Assembly: GCF_963675165.1 (NCBI RefSeq)
Contig: NC_087390.1
Coordinates: forward strand, 289,001 to 353,000
Direction: 5' to 3'
DNA from: Halichondria panicea
Lineage: Eukaryota > Porifera > Demospongiae > Suberitida > Halichondriidae
DNA length: 64,000 bases
The notes under the pieces were generated by a model that saw nothing but the letters and a program-made list of their open reading frames with translations, ran no database searches and was not told the origin of the DNA. The position numbers were made by a program, and so were the translations under genes. Below, piece by piece: positions 43,267 to 53,341 of this stretch. How positions within the stretch are numbered: position 1 is the stretch's first letter; every line of letters begins with the position of its first letter.

Positions 43267-45966
43267 ATGGACGACTGTCCTCTGATTGGAATTTTGCTTG
43301 TGAGTGAGACGAACAGCAATGGCAGCCATCTTGGGCTAGTCAATATTCCACTCTCCTCTCGTTGTCAAACTATCACTGATTTCCGAAACATTTTGACCTC
43401 CACTCTCGATAATTTGACAACCTTAAATTTTGTCTTTCTCACTCCCAACGGCTGGGAAATAAATGCAATGATGGAGAGCACGATTTCACTCAGCAATGTA
43501 ATCTCCAGTGACGGGATAATCAAAGTTCGATTCTCTTATGCAAAACCGAAATACGGCATTTCTATTGAAGGTCCTAGTGACATTTCGACACCAGCAGGAT
43601 TTCTGTATTGCGAGCCAGAGCTAAGTATTTCTAAGCTGAGAAATGAGATAAAGGAGCAACTACCGTCTCTCTACCAGTTTCTTCTCACCGTGCAATTTGC
43701 ATTCTTGGATCTGAACGGTTGGCCAATAGGCAATCAACAGGAAAGAGTTATCACTGTTTTGGAGGTAGCTTCGTTGAATATAATTCGCATACGATGTGCT
43801 AGAACAGAGGCACAGACCAAAGGATCTCAGCAGTCCATTGAGTACAGCACGCCCACTTTGATGGAACAGCATGGAAATTTCACTGACATTTCTTCAAGCA
43901 TTCTCCAACCGATTACGGAAACTATGGTCTGCGATGATTCTGCTCTAGAGAAAAGCTTGATGCAGGCTCCAGATTTGACTTCACTGCACAAAACTACCAC
44001 CACTGTCTCTTTTGAAATCCTCATTAGCTATGTTCACACTGAGGCAAGCAATTATGCTCTCTTACTCAAGACAGCCCTCGAAGATCATGGCTATACTGTA
44101 TTCTTGGATGTGCACTGCATTCAGGGAGGAAGTGACTGGCAAGATGCCCTCAATGATGGCATCAGCAACTGCTCTCTTCTCATACCTCTCATCACTCAAC
44201 AGTATGGGCAGACACTGTGGACGAACCGAGAAGTCAAACTTGCAGATGTTCTAGGCAAAGTCATCATCCCTGTGAATTTCCTCAGCTCTTGGCCACCAAA
44301 GTGTCTAGCAATCCAGTTTGCTACTACTCAGTTTGTCCCTGGACTCAAAAATTCAGATGAAACTGACATGCCGGCTGAAATTGACTATAATATGGTCAAA
44401 GAAGTAGCTGCTGATATATCTGGTCGGTATTCAGCCGGGAAAATATCGGGACAATCGTTTGAAATGGAACAAGACGAAATGGCGATGGAGTTGCCCCCCA
44501 CCCTGTCACGCCAAGACACGATGCTTGTTAGTGACGATACTGTATCTGTCTCGGATAGAAGCAGAAGCAGCTCCACAAGTATGTATCTACCCGGCTCACC
44601 TTTGCCACTGAAGAGAAAATCGACAATTCGCAGCTATGCTTCTAATCTCCCAATTGCAATCGACGCTTCGTTCCGTGAATCAATCACCAAATCAAGAGAT
44701 GGTAAACCGCTAATTGTCGTTAGTTGTGCGCCCGAGCAGAAAGAATTCGCTCACAGTCTAGTTGATGATCTTAAACTGAACGAGTACGAAATGTGGTGCT
44801 CATGTGATATCGACTCCGAAGAAGACGAAGAAAACGCTCGAGTGATTTTTCAGCAGAAAGCGGATGAAGCTGGCGCTGTAATTTTCATTCTTTCGGAGGA
44901 ATTTGCTACAAGTTCGTTTTGCGAGCAGCAGGTGTACTACTGCGAACAGAGGAAGCGAATCATTCCCGTGGTTTTTAAGCCAATGCAACTTCCCAGCTGG
45001 ATGGGTATGCTCATAGGCACAAGCATGTTCATTAGCTGTCAATCAAATAGCTACAAAACAACTCTACTGGAGAGAATCAATACTCTCTTCAACCCACAGA
45101 AAGCTGAGGTCGAGCTCAAGAAAGTTCTCAAGCAAAAGATCGATATTGCTAACATGTGCTCACAACTGTCGGAGCAGCTGCCCAAAGGCAAGCTTGTGTA
45201 TGTGTCGGGAGGTACTCAGTTCTACTCTAAAAATGGAAAAGAAATTTGTGAGGCACTCGGAAAAAAACTTGCCGAAGACGAGGAGATCGTGCTGATTACC
45301 GGTGGTTTCTATGGTGTCGGCGAATCTGTTTCGAAAAGTTTCTATGACGAGCGAATACGTTTGAACAAGCCTCATGGAGTGTGCCACATTGTTGCCATGA
45401 GAGATAAAGAGGACAAATCTAGTCAGACACGACAAAACTCTGACCTCACTTTTGCTCGAGTTCCGTACGGAGACACGTTATTTTTCGGAGATAGCGTACG
45501 TCAAAGAGAAATGCTCACACCGCGTGTGATTGATGTCTGCATTCTTGTCGAAGGCGGACCCGGTGCTGCGTTTGAAGCACAGCAGTTTGTCTGGAATGGG
45601 AACCGAGTACTTCCCATTAAAGTGACAGGGGGTGCTGCAGGAGGTCTGTTCAATGTGCCGGCATCGATATTCGAAAATCCCCCTAATGTTAGAGAGAGCG
45701 ACTGGTCTATACTAGCTAATACCGATGCTACCTCAACAGAAATCGCTTCTGCATTGCTCAAGATCATTCAAGCTATTAAAGGCCTTCCCACTTCGGCCAG
45801 ATCTCGATGTAGCTCGACAAGTGATACGAAGATAAGGAAGAGAGTTTCGATTAAAAGGAGTGACACTTTGCCAGTGAAGAGCAACGAGATGAGTGCTGCA
45901 GAAGCCACACCCACAGACCACCTCAAACGAACCATGAGTGAGAAACACCACTTTACTAAGAAGTAG
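43267..45966 (+). CDS. TIR-TIR-SLOG protein with two N-terminal ubiquitin-like modules (899 aa)
   Basis: One open coding exon. Residues about 1-90 and 91-178 look like tandem beta-grasp repeats: each has the signature F-x-F-L-x-x-N-G-W-x-I (FVFLTPNGWEI, FAFLDLNGWPI). TIR1 (about 247-370) starts FEILISYVH and has FLDVHCIQGGSDW and WTNREVKLAD; Glu322 sits where SARM1-type NADases have the catalytic Glu. TIR2 (about 480-610) starts LIVVSCAPEQKEFAHSL; the aligned position is Gln555. Residues about 640-800 form a LOG/SLOG Rossmann fold (YVSGGTQFY, GGFYGVGE, EGGPGAAFEAQQF at 762-774). The tail is basic with RKRVS-type phosphosites. SLOG domains bind nucleotide ligands and in bacterial Thoeris sense TIR-made NAD products (family knowledge); that this protein couples both is inference. 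It could be regulatory rather than enzymatic. Confidence 0.9.
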   Translation: MDDCPLIGILLVSETNSNGSHLGLVNIPLSSRCQTITDFRNILTSTLDNLTTLNFVFLTPNGWEINAMMESTISLSNVISSDGIIKVRFSYAKPKYGISIEGPSDISTPAGFLYCEPELSISKLRNEIKEQLPSLYQFLLTVQFAFLDLNGWPIGNQQERVITVLEVASLNIIRIRCARTEAQTKGSQQSIEYSTPTLMEQHGNFTDISSSILQPITETMVCDDSALEKSLMQAPDLTSLHKTTTTVSFEILISYVHTEASNYALLLKTALEDHGYTVFLDVHCIQGGSDWQDALNDGISNCSLLIPLITQQYGQTLWTNREVKLADVLGKVIIPVNFLSSWPPKCLAIQFATTQFVPGLKNSDETDMPAEIDYNMVKEVAADISGRYSAGKISGQSFEMEQDEMAMELPPTLSRQDTMLVSDDTVSVSDRSRSSSTSMYLPGSPLPLKRKSTIRSYASNLPIAIDASFRESITKSRDGKPLIVVSCAPEQKEFAHSLVDDLKLNEYEMWCSCDIDSEEDEENARVIFQQKADEAGAVIFILSEEFATSSFCEQQVYYCEQRKRIIPVVFKPMQLPSWMGMLIGTSMFISCQSNSYKTTLLERINTLFNPQKAEVELKKVLKQKIDIANMCSQLSEQLPKGKLVYVSGGTQFYSKNGKEICEALGKKLAEDEEIVLITGGFYGVGESVSKSFYDERIRLNKPHGVCHIVAMRDKEDKSSQTRQNSDLTFARVPYGDTLFFGDSVRQREMLTPRVIDVCILVEGGPGAAFEAQQFVWNGNRVLPIKVTGGAAGGLFNVPASIFENPPNVRESDWSILANTDATSTEIASALLKIIQAIKGLPTSARSRCSSTSDTKIRKRVSIKRSDTLPVKSNEMSAAEATPTDHLKRTMSEKHHFTKK

Positions 45967-46265
45967 AATACTTGGAACATTTTAACTGACTAATTATTAC
46001 TATGTTTTTGATTGTATATTATTATTATTCGTGTGCGTTAATGATAATTAATCACATCCATGTATATACCATAATTCTGTATAATAGTATAATTATACAT
46101 AAAACAATGTTTGGAGTAAGGAGTACAATAATTATAACAATGTTCTGTTGTATATGTAACGGCTTCAGAGTCCAATAGCAATTAAGACAGGAAATGCAAA
46201 TAATGCAGAATGATGCAGCACAACAGCGAGCCAGAGATGGATTGAATTGCTGGCTTGATTTGAAC
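45967..46265. other. Convergent 3' gap shared with 52886-53341
   Basis: The gap between the TIR-SLOG stop and the acidic gene's stop. Stretches such as GTAACGGCTT..AGAGTCCAATAGCAA and CACAACAGCGAGCCA also occur at 53218-53290, showing that the gene pair was duplicated as one block. Confidence 0.6.
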
Positions 46266-46933
46266 TCAAATAATGACATAGCTATTTATAAGTTCAGTTT
46301 CAGTTTCAGTTTCAGTTCCTTGCTGCCTCAAAGTCCGGTGATAATCTTCATCTGTTGGTAATGAGAGCTCTGTATATTCTGCGTAACTTTTTGGCTCTGG
46401 TTCTGAAGAAGGGTTGTTGTGTGCGCCAGATTCTGCAACAGGTTGTGCTGCTGACCTTTCATGATCAGAATCTTGACAGGCGTAAGGCTCTGTTAATAAT
46501 AATATTCATAGAACAAATGTGAGTAAGCACAATGTATATATATGCATGAATAATATAATATGCACGCCAGCTGCACGAACCAGTTTTAAAGTAACCTTTT
46601 TCGTATTCACTAATAGGTATTGGTATAACTGTGCGGGACAGCGGTTAATGTCAGCCAATTATACAATACAATGTACTTTACACTTACTATTAATAGTGAT
46701 CACACAGAATTTATCCTTTATCTCACAAGTGACAGTATTGTTATCATCAATCTCATAAGTGACAGTTAAAGTTGCAATGTTATTAGTCTCCTGGTTATCA
46801 GAGGCTACGGGTACAGGACGAGCCCCGATACTCATTTCTCTCTCACCCACGCATGCACACGAGTCTGGAATCGGGTGTACTGAAACTCCCTCACCGTAGT
46901 CCGATCCAGAATCTGAACGCTTGAAGTCTCGAT
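46266..46933 (-). CDS. Acidic disordered cassette, copy A (two 3' exons)
   Basis: Exons 46933-46688 and 46489-46266 (TGA). Both are bounded by good splice sites and keep frame, but no matching start exon is visible upstream, so this copy may be 5'-truncated. Exon 1 encodes DRDFKRSDSGSDYGEGVSVH, and its end (FCVITIN) is shared with the copy at 53342-54492. Exon 2 is Glu/Ser-rich and ends in TETETELINSYVII. No domain recognised. The D-F-x-x-SDS motif and the C-terminal NSY-[VG]-[IL]-[IL] are shared by the three copies in this window. It converges on the TIR-SLOG gene. Intron sequence upstream (46970-47140) closely matches 60350-60520, so the duplication is recent. Confidence 0.65.
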
Positions 46934-47305
46934 CTATAATAATTATAGAAAGAAAAATTTTGTTTGTACTATGAAAGTGTATGAGCATCCATGCGGCATG
47001 GAAAGACAACCAGCTGATCAAAATTAAATGGTATCATAAAATCTAGATCTCAACTCAGAGAGAAAGCACTCAGCACACAGCAATGTGTGTAGTTTGCTGC
47101 TCAATGATACTGTTTTACACAATGCTTAGATCTAGCTAAGTATATAATTAATGTATGTACTGCATAGTGATGTGACTATATAGCTAGCTATATATAGCCA
47201 TGTGTAAAACAGTATATATCATCTTGAGTACTTGTGGATTCATCTGTGCATGAGCACAATATACATGCATGCATGTGCGATCAAAATCATTGACATATGT
47301 TTTAC

Positions 47306-47727
47306 CTGCAAATACTTCATCACACTCGACCAACCTCTGAGTCTCAAAACATTTTGATGTTGCTTTTGATCTGCAATGTCAAAAGCAGTTACTCCAGCGT
47401 TATTTATAGCGTTGACATCACTGAGCTTAAGAAGATATTCGGCAGCTCCTCCGTTGTTGAATCGAGCAGCTGTGTGCAGAGGTGTGTCTCCATCTTCATT
47501 CACAACTGAGACATTATGATGGTGTGTTTCGACCAATTGGGTGACTAAGAGTCCCCACTTAGACCAGTCCCGGCAAGATGGAGGAGGGTCATTCCATCAC
47601 TATCCTTGATTGAACTGACATCAACTGTCGGATCAAGCCCTATCAGTGAGGCTAAGGCAGAAGTCGGATCACCACCATCTTGGCCGAACATTTTTAGCAG
47701 CTTCTTTGTTGTATTAGCTTCTGACAT
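47306..47727 (-). pseudogene. Ankyrin-repeat exon with a one-base frameshift
   Basis: The ATG at 47727 opens MSEANTTKKLLKMFGQDGGD, followed by ankyrin-type SIKDSDGMTLLHLA. At about 47572-47577 the frame shifts by one base. The continuation RDWSKWGLLVTQLVETH, then DGDTPLHTAARF and GVTAFDIADQ, is plainly the rest of the same two to three ankyrin repeats. It ends at a donor after MKYLQ (47306, GTAAAA). The phase of that donor does not fit the acidic exon at 46933, so at least one exon is missing or the two are separate genes. A sequencing error at the shift would make this an intact exon. Confidence 0.6.
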
Positions 47728-48888
47728 AATTTATACACTGCAGGCACTAAAGTGGTACCTTCTTTTATACCCTAATGCAGCTAGCTGTATACTTCTATTA
47801 ATAGAAATTGTATTCTAACGTGTACACTGTACAGGCAGAAGCTATGGTTATGGTTCTTGTAGCATGGTGGTCCTGTGAATAATGTCAGGAGTGCATGAAC
47901 TTCAGGTACTTCTGATAATATTCCCAGTAGTGGGTCTAAGGGAGTAAGAGTTGTTTAGCTAATAAAATTAATGTCGTAATTAATCATCCCAGGTGTGCAT
48001 CTGCATATGGTACATTGCTGTAGCAACCATAATCATTTGCAAGGTCATGCATATTGTGTTTCCAGTCTTGACAAGCACCTTGAAGTGAACTTTGACCCCA
48101 CCTCAATTGACATCTCTATTCAAAAGGGTGTGTACAGAAGTTCCAAGAATCGAACAATCTGATTGGACGCTTTTAGCTAGGAATATTAGTGATACTGTTG
48201 ATAGGCTGAGATATGTCTTAATTAAATTGTGCCATTCCATATATGGAGAGCCTATGCAGCAGGCATGCATGCATGTGCAGTGCGTGCATGTGTGGGACAA
48301 TGGCAGTGAATAAGCTCTCACACTCAATCTCATGCATGTGACTGCAGACATGCATGTGACCTTATATCACCCGTAAAGTGTAATGAATAGCTCTCAGTTT
48401 TGGGATATAGTACATGTAGTCTAGTGTCAGTGTGCATGATGCACTACTTACTGAATCTCTACATGTATATCAATATACAGTAACACTCCTAAGTTATATA
48501 CAGACATTTTAGCAATATGGGTAACTTGGCTGTAACCACATAATAATTATAATGATAATGAATAACATTAAGCACTTGTACATTGTACACCATAATGACT
48601 TTGTCAGCTCCATAAAGATTCGAGGCTAGCATGTGTGGTAGTGTGGTAGGCCAGTGGGAAGAGAAGCAACATGCATTACTGTCTGCAACATTAATTGCTG
48701 CAAAATATCAAATAAGTTGCATGAAAATTATGGGTGTAGTGTTATCTCAAAATGAGAACCCCATACACTTTGATACACCATTCTCCATACACCATGCATT
48801 CTTCATTGAGTTTCATTGGCATATATGCATTGAGCATTTTCTGTGCTGGGAGGGTCATTCAATGTATGCTTGCTAATTAATCTGTTGC
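47728..48888. other. Intergenic, about 1.16 kb, nothing recognised
   Basis: AT-rich and rich in GCATGCATG motifs. No coding frame with homologous features, no clear repeat and no inverted-repeat element seen. The end (GTTGCATGCAG before 48889) looks like a splice acceptor in front of the truncated SLOG copy. Confidence 0.4.
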
Positions 48889-50921
48889 ATGCAGCTGTCA
48901 ATCAAATAGCTACAAAACAAATCTACTGGAGAGGGTCAATACTCTCTTCAACCCACAGAAAGCTGAGGACGAGCTCAAGAAAGTTCTCAAGCAAAAGATC
49001 GATATTGCTAACATGTGCTCAGAACTGTCGGAGCAGCTGCCCAAAGGCAAGCTTGTGTATGTGTCGGGAGGTACTCAGTTCTACTCGAAAAATAGAAAAG
49101 AAATTTGTGAGGCCCTCGGAAAAAAACTTGCCGAAGACGAGGAGATCGTGCTGATTACCGGTGGTTTCTATGGTGTGGGAGAATCCGTTTCGAAAAGTTT
49201 CTATGACGAGCGAATACGTTTGAACAAGCCTCATGGAGTGTGCCACATTGTTGCCATGAGAGATAAAGACAAATCTAATCAGACACGACAAAACTCTGAC
49301 CTCACTTTTGCTCGAGTTCCGTACGGAGACACGTTATTTTTCGGAGATAGCGTACGTCAAAGAGAAATGCTCACACCGCGTGTGATTGATGTCTGCATTC
49401 TTGTCAAAGGAGGACCCGGTGCAGCGTTCGAGGCACAGCAGTTTGTCTGGAATGGGAACCGAGTACTTCCCATTAAAGTGACAGGGGGTGCTGCAGGAGG
49501 CCTGTTCAATGTGCCGGCATCGATTTTCGAAAATCCCCTTAATGCTAGAGAGAGCGACTGGTCTATACTAGCTAATACACTGTTAAAAATGTGGTGCTAT
49601 TGTAACACCCAAAAGTGGGGTAAAACCATTGTACCAAATATGGCACTCATATATGGAGTTATTACAGCACCAGATTTTAGTGTTATTAAAACACTCATTT
49701 TGGAGTTGTAACAGCATGAAAATGTGCTGTACTTGCACTTTCTTGGAGTTACTGCAACTCCAAACTGTGTGTAACTTTTACAACTACACCTACAATGGTG
49801 TTATTAAAGCACTGGGGATGGGTGCTGCTGTTACTACAGGTACAGTTGTCATTGCTACTCTTCATGCAAAGCATAAAATATTGCATGCATGCTTATTGCA
49901 CTTCTCGATAAGCTCATGCACTTGACTTAAATGACGTAACATAATTATAGCATGTGTATAATGATATGCATCACGATAGCATACAATAAAAGTATGAAGA
50001 TATGTATACCTATAACCTCATAAAGTGTTTAATAACTACGACCACAATACACTTAGGCAGTTCGGGACCTTAAAAATAAAAAATAAAAGGGTGCCATGCA
50101 GACATGCACGTGGGTACTAAAATGTCAAAAACATAGTACAAGAGTTTCATAGAATGAATCTACTTCATACACTTCTTTCTCTACGATGACGAAGTAGTTC
50201 ATTGATCCAGATTCAATAGCACTTTTTCTACCTTGAACGAACGTTGCATGTCATCCACCTGCATGTATATATTATGATGGGATAAGGATGGGGCTCACAA
50301 AAACAGTAGGCAGTGATATAAGTGAGTAGGAGACAATTATTCAAATAAGCCGAAAGCCTAACACTTTAACAACTGTTGTCACCTCTTCCAAATATCCAGT
50401 GTGCATGCATTACTGTGTATAATTATATATGTATGATGACAGGGTTATTCTCGTTATAATAAGCATATACCCCCCCACACAGGATGAATTCAAGGGCAAC
50501 AGAAGAATCTGTTCTCAAGTATCAAGTATTTGTAACTGTTTATGCATTACATACGTGGAGCAGCAGCTTGACAAATATCATTTGTACTGCATCCTTCTTC
50601 TTACAGTATTATCTTCAGAACTGAATAAAAAAAATGTATGTTTGAAGATATGGGTTTCTATTTACCATTAGATTGTGACTGCACCAGTGACTGCATAGTC
50701 TTCGACCAGCTCCTGTAGCTTAACATTGTTCTCCTTTGTTCGAATTCTTTCCAATTTTCCTCAAAAGTAAATCTATAGGTATCTTTTCCTGTAATTTCAA
50801 AAAATTCTATTACTACTGCAAACATTTACAGCTATATGCTTGAACACAACATGATTAGCTAATAGTGAACTTACATAGACATAATCGGTCAGTGGTGGAT
50901 AGAAGGTAAGTATATACGCAC

Positions 50922-51082
50922 ATCTGTAACTGCTGGTCGATCATATCACTCCTGATAGCACCTTTGTTACGCTTTGTTTTTGGACTATTCCTTTTAAAGA
51001 GCAGTGGTTTATCTTTGGACAGATGTTGAATCTCAATTTGCGACGCATATTCTTTAACCTCGTTTAAATAGCTCGACTCCAT
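50922..51082 (-). CDS. Candidate first exon of a small gene carried inside the transposon
   Basis: An ATG at 51082 opens MESSYLNEVKEYASQIEIQH, then a basic stretch (KRNSPKTKRNKG), and meets a donor (CAGAT|GTGCGTAT) at 50922. Downstream on the same strand there is an acceptor before about 50790 and a plausible exon read as FEENWKEFEQRR, then a possible VDDMQRSFKVEKVLLNLDQ ending at about 50188. The phases of exons 1 and 2 do not join cleanly, so the model is incomplete. No family recognised. It may be captured host sequence. Confidence 0.35.
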
Positions 51083-51087
51083 GAACC

Positions 51088-51310
51088 CTGTAAGCCCAAC
51101 ATATCAGACTGACGGACAGCTGCCCACAAAGCCCAACATATCAGACTGACGGACAGCTGCCCACAAAGCCCAGCATATCAGACTGACAGACAGCTGCCCA
51201 CAAAGCCCAACATATCAGACTGACGGACAGCTGCCCACAAAGCCCAACATATCAGACTGACGGACAGCTGAACATATCAGACTGACGGACAGCTGCCCAC
51301 AAAGCCCAAC
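51088..51310. repeat. 37-bp minisatellite upstream of the small gene in the transposon
   Basis: The unit GCCCAACATATCAGACTGAC + GGACAGCTGCCCACAAA repeats with a 37-bp period, about six copies, one of them shortened. It begins a few bases upstream of the candidate ATG at 51082. Confidence 0.9.
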
Positions 51311-52885
51311 AAGAATTATTATATAGTTACAATTATAGTAGTGAGTAGTAGACTTGCAGTCTGTCTATGTCAAGCTTTTTAGCACAACAATGGTTTTGCA
51401 GCAACTTACTCTATAGTTCCGAGTCAAAGCAGTGTGCCATCTTGCAGTGTAGTACATCTAGCAACTTAGTCCATGTAGTACCAGAGCACAGTACAGAACT
51501 AGAGTAGGCCTGGCGCCTTCGTACAGCTAGTTAAGGTGCACGCAGCTGTGTGCAGAGACTCTCATGCAGGCAGCTGTCTATCACAAGGTTCACGTGAGAT
51601 CAGTGCTGCACGTCTACCACCCACGATTTTGTTTTGTTTATGTAGTCTTGGCTACCCACCACGCATTTGAGTCTGTGCTCATCAATTAATTATGATCATA
51701 TCATCAGTGTATGCCCTTGCATGGAAGAGGGGAGGGGTGGGAGCAAAGTAATAGTTAATTTGCAGGGCAACTGTACGAGTAGAAAGAACACACTATAAGC
51801 CAGCTACTTTGCTAAATACAGGATGTATGATTTTTCAGACGATTGAATTGTTAATAATTATTGTTGGGCATTAATTTGTCCGTTAGCGTGACATGCACAT
51901 AGTCTAGTCCTCAATAGATGTTGCAACTTCAAACACATAGTTACAGTAACTAATAATGATAACTAGTACTGGTTCATCACATAAGTTATAAATACTGAAT
52001 AGCTAAAATATTGCCGGTACACTTGAAAAGTGCACTAATTTTTTCTTGGAAAGTTCCTCACAGGGCCGATTGTTCCGTCATCAGTACAAGTGTGCTGCTT
52101 CACCCCTGTATACATAATTACGCATGTGATTAGAATTTATACTGAATAAGTATAATAAATAAGGTGACTATAATTATAATCTACTTGCATGCTTGAATAC
52201 AAAGGTATAATAATTATACCAGATTCAACTATTTTAATGGAACGGGTTTGTTACTATATAAGCAACTATTTATTTACACATGCAACTACATGAATCATTA
52301 TAGACTGGCCTTGATTTGCATGCAGGTGATTTGTAGAGGTGCTTACATTGCACCATGTATAGTGCTACAATCACACAATTCTTATTTGAGTAACACCATC
52401 TGGTGTATAGTTAGAGTAATATGATTTTAACAACTAGGTAAGTGCATGCACAACACTGTTTAAAATGTTCCACAAGCACTTTTAAGTGTATAATAGCACC
52501 CTTTATTGTTCTAGTAACACGTAGCAGTTACGACTGCACTCTTAGTGTTGTGATAGCACCATTAGGTGAGTGTTGGCATAGCACTTTGGGTGCTATTGTA
52601 ACTACCCATTTTTAACAGTGTAGCGATGCTACCTCAACGGAAATCACTTCTGCATTGCTCTGCAAGATCGTTCAAGCTGTTAAAGGCCTTCCCACTTCGG
52701 CCAGATCTCGATGCAGCTCGACAAGTGATTCAAAGATAAGGAAGAGAGTTTCGATTAAAAGGAGTGACACTTTGCCAGTGAAGAGCAACGAGATGAGTGC
52801 TGCAGCAGCCACACCCACAGACCACCTCAAACGAACCATGAATGAGAAACGCCACTTTACCATGAAGCAGAATACTCTTAACTGA

Positions 52886-53341
52886 CTATTATTATTATGT
52901 TTCCCCATTGTATTATATATAGCTGAAAGGTTATCAAAAAGTTTTTGGTATATATAATCGTATAGCTAATAATCTTTAATGAAGGGTTAAGAGGGGTTGA
53001 TTGTTACTATAAAATCTAGGATCAGCCTCAGGCAGATGAGCTGCAACCAACCCCACCCTCTTTTTAGGAAGGGGAGTAACCAGCTCCACCCCTTCTTTCA
53101 TGCACTAGTGTTCAGTCAACTTGTCTTAGTAATTAAGGAGTAATGTACTCCTGGATATAATAATAATAACACATCCATTAAACACATCATTATAAACAAT
53201 TAATGTTCTGTTTGGAGTAACGGCTTTAGAGTCCAATAGCAAGTAGATTTAGGACATGCAAATAATATATGCACAACAGCGAGCCAAATGGAGTTCACAC
53301 AAAGCAACCGTCGATTTGTTGAATTGCTGCTTGATTTGAAC
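52886..53341. other. Convergent 3' gap, paralogous to 45967-46265
   Basis: Non-coding. It shares GTTTGGAGTAACGGCTT, AGAGTCCAATAGCAA and CAACAGCGAGCCA with the gap after the full-length TIR-SLOG gene. It contains a short direct or inverted pair, AACCCCACCCTC / GGAGTAACCAGC, of unknown meaning. Confidence 0.5.

Larger units (their letters stand above)
49578..52620. mobile_element. 3.0-kb DNA transposon with CACTGTTAAAAATG inverted ends and TA target duplication
   Basis: Left end CACTGTTAAAAATG, right end CATTTTTAACAGTG. TA flanks both sides (49576-49577, 52621-52622), and the undisrupted paralogue has a single TA at that point, so the insertion is demonstrated by comparison. Subterminal motifs such as GTGCTATTGTAACA recur at both ends. 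No transposase frame is visible, so it is probably non-autonomous. It carries a 37-bp minisatellite and a small candidate gene on the minus strand. Confidence 0.88.
48889..52885 (+). pseudogene. TIR-less copy of the SLOG end of the TIR-SLOG gene, split by a transposon
   Basis: 48890-49577 matches 45033-45722 almost base for base, and 52623-52885 matches 45724-45966. Between them lies the transposon at 49578-52620. The copy starts within the end of TIR2 (SCQSNSYKTNLLERVNT), so both TIR domains and the N-terminal modules are absent. The SLOG motifs GGFYGVGE and GGPGAAFE are kept, but the residue before the latter is Lys instead of Glu762. Up to the insertion the frame is intact. After it, the tail carries a few changes and the original stop is lost (AAG TAG has become AAG CAG). 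The preceding TGCATGCAG could act as an acceptor, so an SLOG-only product is possible. Confidence 0.8.

Noticed and set aside
43267-45966. Bacterial origin or contamination of the uninterrupted TIR-SLOG gene
   Set aside because: It has a canonical 5'UTR intron, a Kozak-like start and a partial duplicate beside it, and shares its promoter gap with CSTF3. An ancient transfer cannot be excluded, but recent contamination can.
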